Assembly: GCA_964016885.1 (NCBI GenBank)
Contig: OZ024744.1
Location: 110,444,536-110,508,535, forward strand
Reading direction: 5' to 3'
DNA: 64,000 nt
DNA from: Eledone cirrhosa
Taxonomy: Eukaryota > Mollusca > Cephalopoda > Octopoda > Eledonidae
Positions within the stretch are counted from its first letter, which is position 1; every line of letters begins with the position of its first letter. Under the pieces are notes generated by a model. It worked only from the letters and a program-made list of their open reading frames with translations. It was not told the DNA's origin and did not search any database. Position numbers and translations under genes: made by a program. Of this stretch, positions 52,972 through 63,078 are shown one piece after another.

Positions 52972-55530
52972 GCTTACCTTGCCCTGAACACAGTAAAACT
53001 ACACAATCCACTATAACTCACCTTCCCCTGAACACAGTAAAACTACATAATCCACTATAACTTACCATGCCCTGAACACAGTAAAACTACACAATCCACT
53101 ATAAATTACCTTGCTCTGAACAGAGTAAAACTAGATAATCCACTATAACTTACCTTGCCCTGAACACAGTAAAACTACATAATCCACTATAACTCACCTT
53201 CCCCTGAACACAGTAAAACTACATAATCCACTATAACTTACCATGCCCTGAACACAGTAAAACTACACAATCCACTATAACTCACCTTCCCCTGAACACA
53301 GTAAAACTACATAATCCACTATAACTTACCTTGCTCTGAACACAGTAAAACTATATAATCCACTATTGCTTACCTTGCCCTGAACACAGTAAAACTACAC
53401 AATCCACTATAACTCACCTTCCCCTGAATACAGTAAAACTACATAATCCACTATAACTTACCTTGCTCTGAACACAGTAAAACTATATAATCCACTATTG
53501 CTTACCTTGCCCTGAACACAGTTAAACTACACAATCCACTATAACTTACCTTGCTCTGAACACAGTAAAACTACACAACCCACTATAACTTACCTTGCCC
53601 TGAACACAGTAAAACTACACAATCCACTATAATTTACCTTGACCTGACCAGAGTAAAACTACACAACCCACTATAACTTACCTTGCCCTGAACACAGTAA
53701 AACTACACAACCCACTATAACTTACCTTGCTCTGAACAGAGTAAAACTACACAATCCACTATAACTTACCTTGCCCTGAACACAGTAAAACTACACAATC
53801 CACTATAACTTACCTTCCCTGAACGCAGTAAAACTACACAATCCACAATAACTTACCTTGCCCTGAACACAGTAAAACTACACAATCCACTATAACTCAC
53901 CTTCCCCTGAACACAGTAAAACTACATAATCCACTATAACTTACCATGCCCTGAACACAGTAAAACTACACAATCCACTATAAATTACCTTGCTCTGAAC
54001 AGAGTAAAACTAGATAATCCACTATAACTTACCTTGCCCTGAACACAGTAAAACTATATAATCCACTATTGCTTACCTTGCCCTGAACACAGTTAAACTA
54101 CACAATCCACTATAACTTACCTTGCCCTGAACACAGTAAAACTACACAATCCACTATAACTAACCTTGCTCTGAACACAGTAAAACTACACAATCCACTA
54201 TAACTTACCTTGCCCTGAACACAGTAAAACTACACAATCCACTATAACTTACCTTGACCTGAACAGAGTAAAACTACACAATCCACTATAACTTACCTTG
54301 CCCTGAACACAGTAAATCTACACAATCCACTATAACTCACCTTCCCCTGAACACAGTAAAACTACATAATCCACTATAACTTACCTTGCTCTGAACACAG
54401 TAAAACTATATAATCCACTATTGCTTACCTTGCCCTGAACACAGTAAAACTACACAATCCACTTTAACTTACCTTGCTCTGAACACAGTAAAACTACATA
54501 ATGCACTATAACTTACCTTGCCCTGAACACAGTAAAACTAACACAATCCACTATAACTTACCTTGCCTGAACACAGTAAAACTACACAATCCACTATAAC
54601 TTACCTTGACCTGACCAGAGTAAAACTACACAACCCACTATAACTTACCTTGACTGAAGAGAGTAAAACTACACAATCCACTATAACTTACCTTGCCCTG
54701 AACACAGTAAAACTACACAATCCACTATAACTTACCTTGCTCTGAACACAGTAAAACTACACAATCCACTATAACTTACCTTGACCTGACCAGAGTAAAA
54801 CTACACAACCCACTATAACTTACCTTGCCCTGAACACAGTAAAACTACACAACCCACTATAACTTACCTTGCTCTGAACACAGTAAAACTACACAATCCA
54901 CTATAACTTACCTTGCCCTGAACACAGTAAAACTACACAATCCACTATTACTTACCTTCCCTGAACGCAGTAAAACTACACAATCCACAAAAACTTACCT
55001 TGCCCTGAACACAGTAAAACTACACAATCCACTATAACTCACCTTCCCCTGAACACAGTAAAACTACATAATCCACTATAACTTACCATGCCCTGAACAC
55101 AGTAAAACTACACAATCCACTATAAATTACCTTGCTCTGAACAGAGTAAAACTAGATAATCCACTATAACTTACCTTGCCCTGAACACAGTAAAACTACA
55201 CAATCCACTATAACTTACCTTGCCCTGAACACAGTAATACTACATAATCCACTATAACTCACCTTCCCCTGAATACAGTAAAACTACATAATCCACTATA
55301 ACTTACCATGCCCTGAACACAGTAAAACTACACAATCCACTATAACTCACCTTCCCCTGAACACAGTAAAACTACATAATCCACTATAACTTACCTTGCT
55401 CTGAACACATTAAAACTATATAATCCACTATTGCTTACCTTGCCCTGAACACAGTAAAACTACACAATCCACTATAACTCACCTTCCCCTGAACACAGTA
55501 AAACTACATAATCCACTATAACTTACCTTG
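52972..55530. repeat. 2461-bp tandem duplication, copy 2
   Basis: Second copy, starting at the GCCCTG monomer before ACTCACCTTCCCC. Homology continues slightly past one full unit, to about 55530. There copy 1 would read TTACCATGCC but this copy reads TTACCTTGCTCTGAACATAG. Differences from copy 1 include CACAAAAACTTACC (about 54986) and CAGTAATACTAC (about 55234). Its last 0.75 kb is also the start of the next HOR family, so the two families overlap. Confidence 0.91.
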
Positions 55531-58500
55531 CTCTGAACATAGTAAAACTTTATAATCCACTATTGCTTACCTTGCCCTGAACACAGTAAAACTACACAAT
55601 CCACTATAACTTACCTTGCCCTGAACACAGTAAAACTACACAATCCACTATAACTAACCTTGCTCTGAATACAGTAAAACTACACAATCCACTATAACTT
55701 ACCTTGCCCTGAACACAGTAAAACTACACAATCCACTATAACTTACCTTGACCTGAACAGAGTAAAACTACACAATCCACTATAACTTACCTTGCCCTGA
55801 ACACAGTAAAACTACACAATCCACTATAACTCACCTTCCCCTGAACACAGTAAAACTACATAATCCACTATAACTTACCTTGCTCTGAACACAGTAAAAC
55901 TATATAATCCACTATTGCTTACCTTGACCTGAACACAGTAAAACTACACAATCCACTTTAACTTACCTTGCTCTGAACACAGTAAAACTACATAATGCAC
56001 TATAACTTACCTTGCCCTGAACACAGTAAAACTAACACAATCCACTATAACTTACCTTGCCTGAACACAGTAAAATAACACAATCCACTATAAATTACGT
56101 TGCCCTGAACACACTAAAACTACACAATTTTCTATAATTTACCTTGCCCTGAACACAGTAAAACTACACAATCCACTATAACTTACCTTGCTCTGAACAC
56201 AGTAAAACTACACAATCCATTATAACTTACCTTGCCCTGAACACAGTAAAACTACACAATCCACTATAACTTACCTTGACCTGACCAGAGTAAAACTACA
56301 AAACCCACTATAACTTACCTTGACCTGAACAGAGTAAAACTACACAATCCACTATAACTTACCTTGCCCTGAACACAGTAAAACTACACAATCCACTATA
56401 AGTTACCTTGCTCTGAACACAGTAAAACTACACAATCCACTATAACTTACCTTGACCTGACCAGAGTAAAACTACACAACCCACTATAACTTACCTTGCC
56501 CTGAACACAGTAAAACTACACAATCCACTATAACTTACCTTGCTCTGAACACAGTAAAACTACACAATCCACTATAACTTACCTTGCTCTGAACACAGTA
56601 AAACTACACAATCCACTATAACTTACCTTGCCCTGAACACAGTAAAACTACACAATCCACTATAACTTACCTTCCCTGAACGCAGTAAAACTACACAATC
56701 CACAATAACTTACCTTGCCCTGAACACAGTAAAACTACACAATCCACTATAACTCACCTTCGCCTGAACACAGTAAAACTACATAATCCACTATAACTTA
56801 CCATGCCCTGAACACAGTAAAACTACACAATCCACTATAAATTACCTTGCTCTGAACAGAGTAAAACTAGATAATCCACTATAACTTACCTTGCCCTGAA
56901 CACAGTAAAACTACACAATCCACTATAACTTACCTTGCCCTGAACACAGTAAAACTACATAATCCACTATAACTCACCTTCCCCTGAATACAGTAAAACT
57001 ACATAATCCACTATAACTTACCATGCCCTGAACACAGTAAAACTACACAATCCACTATAACTCACCTTCCCCTGAACACAGTAAAACTACATAATCCACT
57101 ATAACTTACCTTGCTCTGAACACAGTAAAACTATATAATCCACTATTGCTTACCTTGCCCTGAACACAGTAAAACTACACAATCCACTATAACTCACCTT
57201 CCCCTGAACACAGTAAAACTACATAATCCACTATAACTTACCTTGCTCTGAACATAGTAAAACTATATAATCCACTATTGCTTACCTTGCCCTGAACACA
57301 CTAAAACTATATAATCCACTATTGCTTACCTTGCCCTGAACACAGTAAAACTACACAATCCACTATAACTCACCTTCCTCTGAACACAGTAAAACTACAT
57401 AATCCACTATAACTTACCTTGCTCTGAACATAGTAAAACTATATAATCCACTATTGCTTACCTTGCCCTGAACACAGTAAAACTACACAATCCACTATAA
57501 CTTACCTTGACCTGACCAGAGTAAAACTACACAACCCACTATAACTTACCTTGCCCTGAACACAGTAAAACTACACAATCCACTATAACTTACCTTGCTC
57601 TGAACACAGTAAAACTACACAATCCACTATAACTTACCTTGCTCTGAACACAGTAAAACTACACAATCCACTATAACTTACCTTCCCTGAACGCAGTAAA
57701 ACTACACAATCCACAATAACTTACCTTGCCCTGAACACAGTAAAACTACACAATCCACTATAACTCACCTTCCCCTGAACACAGTAAAACTACATAATCC
57801 ACTATAACTTACCATGCCCTGAACACAGTAAAACTACACAATCCACTATAAATTACCTTGCTCTGAACAGAGTAAAACTAGATAATCCACTATAACTTAC
57901 CTTGCCCTGAACACAGTAAAACTACACAATCCACTATAACTTACCTTGCCCTGAACACAGTAAAACTACATAATCCACTATAACTCACCTTCCCCTGAAT
58001 ACAGTAAAACTACATAATCCACTATAACTTACCTTGCCCTGAACACAGTAAAACTACACAATCCACTATAACTTACCTTGCTCTGAACACAGTAAAACTA
58101 CACAATCCACTATAACTTACCTTGACCTGACCAGAGTAAAACTACACAACCCACTATAACTTACCTTGCCCTGAACACAGTAAAACTACACAATCCACTA
58201 TAACTTACCTTGCTCTGAACACAGTAAAACTACACAATCCACTATAACTTACCTTGCTCTGAACACAGTAAAACTACACAATCCACTATAACTTACCTTG
58301 CCCTGAACACAGTAAAACTACACAATCCACTATAACTTACCTTCCCTGAACGCAGTAAAACTACACAATCCACAATAACTTACCTTGCCCTGAACACAGT
58401 AAAACTACACAATCCACTATAACTCACCTTCGCCTGAACACAGTAAAACTACATAATCCACTATAACTTACCATGCCCTGAACACAGTAAAACTACACAA

Positions 58501-58990
58501 TCCACTATAAATTACCTTGCTCTGAACAGAGTAAAACTAGATAATCCACTATAACTTACCATGCCCTGAACACAGTAAAACTACACAATCCACTATAACT
58601 TACCTTGCCCTGAACACAGTAAAACTACATAATCCACTATAACTCACCTTCCCCTGAATACAGTAAAACTACATAATCCACTATAACTTACCATGCCCTG
58701 AACACAGTAAAACTACACAATCCACTATAACTCACCTTCCCCTGAACACAGTAAAACTACATAATCCACTATAACTTACCTTGCTCTGAACACAGTAAAA
58801 CTATATAATCCACTATTGCTTACCTTGCCCTGAACACAGTAAAACTACACAATCCACTATAACTCACCTTCCCCTGAACACAGTAAAACTACATAATCCA
58901 CTATAACTTACCTTGCTCTGAACATAGTAAAACTATATAATCCACTATTGCTTACCTTGCCCTGAACACAGTAAAACTACACAATCCACT
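54771..58990. repeat. 4.2-kb HOR family L, copy 1 (4220 bp)
   Basis: Ninety-six monomers minus 4 bp, starting just before TTGACCTGACCAGAG (54781). The offset of 4220 bp to copy 2 holds at GAACGCAG (54963 to 59183, 56678 to 60898), GTAAAACTTTATAATCC (55543 to 59763), CAATTTTCT (56125 to 60345) and CTACAAAACCC (56297 to 60517). From 57507 it is 4044 bp, because copy 1 contains four monomers that copy 2 lacks. Internally it holds several GAACGCAG-to-CTAGATAATCC modules separated by 659, 835, 1011 and 1715 bp, so the HOR is itself composite. Confidence 0.9.
57287..57462. repeat. Four-monomer (176-bp) expansion inside HOR L copy 1
   Basis: Copy 1 of the 4.2-kb HOR contains four more monomers here than copy 2. 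They repeat the preceding set: CTATATAATCCACTATTGC, ACTCACCTTCC, CATAATCC, GCTCTGAACATAG. The first begins at a CACACTAAAACTATATAATCC variant and one has CTTCCTCTG for CTTCCCCTG. The set looks like a tandem duplication in copy 1, although loss from copy 2 is equally possible. Confidence 0.8.
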
Positions 58991-61900
58991 ATAACTTACC
59001 TTGACCTGACCAGAGTAAAACTACACAACCCACTATAACTTACCTTGCCCTGAACACAGTAAAACTACACAATCCACTATAACTTACCTTGCTCTGAACA
59101 CAGTAAAACTACACAATCCACTATAACTTACCTTGCCCTGAACACAGTAAAACTACACAATCCACTATAACTTACCTTCCCTGAACGCAGTAAAACTACA
59201 CAATCCACAATAACTTACCTTGCCCTGAACACAGTAAAACTACACAATCCACTATAACTCACCTTCCCCTGAACACAGTAAAACTACATAATCCACTATA
59301 ACTTACCATGCCCTGAACACAGTAAAACTACACAATCCACTATAAATTACCTTGCTCTGAACAGAGTAAAACTAGATAATCCACTATAACTTACCTTGCC
59401 CTGAACACAGTAAAACTACACAATCCACTATAACTTACCTTGCCCTGAACACAGTAAAACTACATAATCCACTATAACTCACCTTCCCCTGAATACAGTA
59501 AAACTACATAATCCACTATAACTTACCATGCCCTGAACACAGTAAAACTACACAATCCACTATAACTCACCTTCCCCTGAACACAGTAAAACTACATAAT
59601 CCACTATAACTTACCTTGCTCTGAACACAGTAAAACTATATAATCCACTATTGCTTACCTTGCCCTGAACACAGTAAAACTACACAATCCACTATAACTC
59701 ACCTTCCCCTGAACACAGTAAAACTACATAATCCACTATAACTTACCTTGCTCTGAACATAGTAAAACTTTATAATCCACTATTGCTTACCTTGCCCTGA
59801 ACACAGTAAAACTACACAATCCACTATAACTTACCTTGCCCTGAACACAGTAAAACTACACAATCCACTATAACTAACCTTGCTCTGAATACAGTAAAAC
59901 TACACAATCCACTATAACTTACCTTGCCCTGAACACAGTAAAACTACACAATCCACTATAACTTACCTTGACCTGAACAGAGTAAAACTACACAATCCAC
60001 TATAACTTACCTTGCCCTGAACACAGTAAAACTACACAATCCACTATAACTCACCTTCCCCTGAACACAGTAAAACTACATAATCCACTATAACTTACCT
60101 TGCTCTGAACACAGTAAAACTATATAATCCACTATTGCTTACCTTGCCCTGAACACAGTAAAACTACACAATCCACTTTAACTTACCTTGCTCTGAACAC
60201 AGTAAAACTACATAATGCACTATAACTTACCTTGCCCTGAACACAGTAAAACTAACACAATCCACTATAACTTACCTTGCCTGAACACAGTAAAACAACA
60301 CAATCCACTATAAATTACGTTGCCCTGAACACACTAAAACTACACAATTTTCTATAATTTACCTTGCCCTGAACACAGTAAAACTACACAATCCACTATA
60401 ACTTACCTTGCTCTGAACACAGTAAAACTACACAATCCATTATAACTTACCTTGCCCTGAACACAGTAAAACTACACAATCCACTATAACTTACCTTGAC
60501 CTGACCAGAGTAAAACTACAAAACCCACTATAACTTACCTTGACCTGAACAGAGTAAAACTACACAATCCACTATAACTTACCTTGCCCTGAACACAGTA
60601 AAACTACACAATCCACTATAACTTACCTTGCTCTGAACACAGTAAAACTACACAATCCACTATAACTTACCTTGACCTGACCAGAGTAAAACTACACAAC
60701 CCACTATAACTTACCTTGCCCTGAACACAGTAAAACTACACAATCCACTATAACTTACCTTGCTCTGAACACAGTAAAACTACACAATCCACTATAACTT
60801 ACCTTGCTCTGAACACAGTAAAACTACACAATCCACTATAACTTACCTTGCCCTGAACACAGTAAAACTACACAATCCACTATAACTTACCTTCCCTGAA
60901 CGCAGTAAAACTACACAATCCACAATAACTTACCTTGCCCTGAACACAGTAAAACTACACAATCCACTATAACTCACCTTCGCCTGAACACAGTAAAACT
61001 ACATAATCCACTATAACTTACCATGCCCTGAACACAGTAAAACTACACAATCCACTATAAATTACCTTGCTCTGAACAGAGTAAAACTAGATAATCCACT
61101 ATAACTTACCTTGCCCTGAACACAGTAAAACTACACAATCCACTATAACTTACCTTGCCCTGAACACAGTAAAACTACATAATCCACTATAACTCACCTT
61201 CCCCTGAATACAGTAAAACTACATAATCCACTATAACTTACCATGCCCTGAACACAGTAAAACTACACAATCCACTATAACTCACCTTCCCCTGAACACA
61301 GTAAAACTACATAATCCACTATAACTTACCTTGCTCTGAACACAGTAAAACTATATAATCCACTATTGCTTACCTTGCCCTGAACACAGTAAAACTACAC
61401 AATCCACTATAACTCACCTTCCCCTGAACACAGTAAAACTACATAATCCACTATAACTTACCTTGCTCTGAACATAGTAAAACTATATAATCCACTATTG
61501 CTTACCTTGCCCTGAACACAGTAAAACTACACAATCCACTATAACTTACCTTGACCTGACCAGAGTAAAACTACACAACCCACTATAACTTACCTTGCCC
61601 TGAACACAGTAAAACTACACAATCCACTATAACTTACCTTGCTCTGAACACAGTAAAACTACACAATCCACTATAACTTACCTTGCCCTGAACACAGTAA
61701 AACTACACAATCCACTATAACTTACCTTCCCTGAACGCAGTAAAACTACACAATCCACAATAACTTACCTTGCCCTGAACACAGTAAAACTACACAATCC
61801 ACTATAACTCACCTTCCCCTGAACACAGTAAAACTACATAATCCACTATAACTTACCATGCCCTGAACACAGTAAAACTACACAATCCACTATAAATTAC

Positions 61901-63078
61901 CTTGCTCTGAACAGAGTAAAACTAGATAATCCACTATAACTTACCTTGCCCTGAACACAGTAAAACTACACAATCCACTATAACTTACCTTGCCCTGAAC
62001 ACAGTAAAACTACATAATCCACTATAACTCACCTTCCCCTGAATACAGTAAAACTACATAATCCACTATAACTTACCTTGCCCTGAACACAGTAAAACTA
62101 CACAATCCACTATAACTTACCTTGCTCTGAACACAGTAAAACTACACAATCCACTATAACTTACCTTGACCTGACCAGAGTAAAACTACACAACCCACTA
62201 TAACTTACCTTGCCCTGAACACAGTAAAACTACACAATCCACTATAACTTACCTTGCTCTGAACACAGTAAAACTACACAATCCACTATAACTTACCTTG
62301 CTCTGAACACAGTAAAACTACACAATCCACTATAACTTACCTTGCCCTGAACACAGTAAAACTACACAATCCACTATAACTTACCTTGCCCTGAACACAG
62401 TAAAACTACACAATCCACTATAACTTACCTTGATCTGAACACAGTAAAACTACACAATCCACTATAACTTACCTTCCCTGAACGCAGTAAAACTACACAA
62501 TCCACTATAACTCACCTTCGCCTGAACACAGTAAAACTACATAATCCACTATAACTTACCATGCCCTGAACACAGTAAAACTACACAATCCACTATAAAT
62601 TACCTTGCTCTGAACAGAGTAAAACTAGATAATCCACTATAACTTACCTTGCCCTGAACACAGTAAAACTACACAATCCACTATAACTTACCTTGCCCTG
62701 AACACAGTAAAACTACATAATCCACTATAACTCACCTTCCCCTGAATACAGTAAAACTACATAATCCACTATAACTTACCATGCCCTGAACACAGTAAAA
62801 CTACACAATCCACTATAACTCACCTTCCCCTGAACACAGTAAAACTACATAATCCACTATAACTTACCTTGCTCTGAACACAGTAAAACTATATAATCCA
62901 CTATTGCTTACCTTGCCCTGAACACAGTAAAACTACACAATCCACTATAACTCACCTTCCCCTGAACACAGTAAAACTACATAATCCACTATAACTTACC
63001 TTGCTCTGAACATAGTAAAACTATATAATCCACTATTGCTTACCTTGCCCTGAACACAGTAAAACTACACAATCCACT
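58991..63078. repeat. 4.1-kb HOR family L, copy 2 (4088 bp)
   Basis: Second copy. Relative to copy 1 it lacks four monomers near 61500, has two additional GCCCTG/GATCTG monomers near 62380-62440, and lacks one CACAATAAC monomer after GAACGCAG at 62480. That gives 4220 - 176 + 88 - 44 = 4088 bp, which agrees exactly with the observed step of GTAAAACTTTATAATCC (59763 to 63851). Whole-monomer gains and losses thus account for all of the length difference. Confidence 0.9.
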
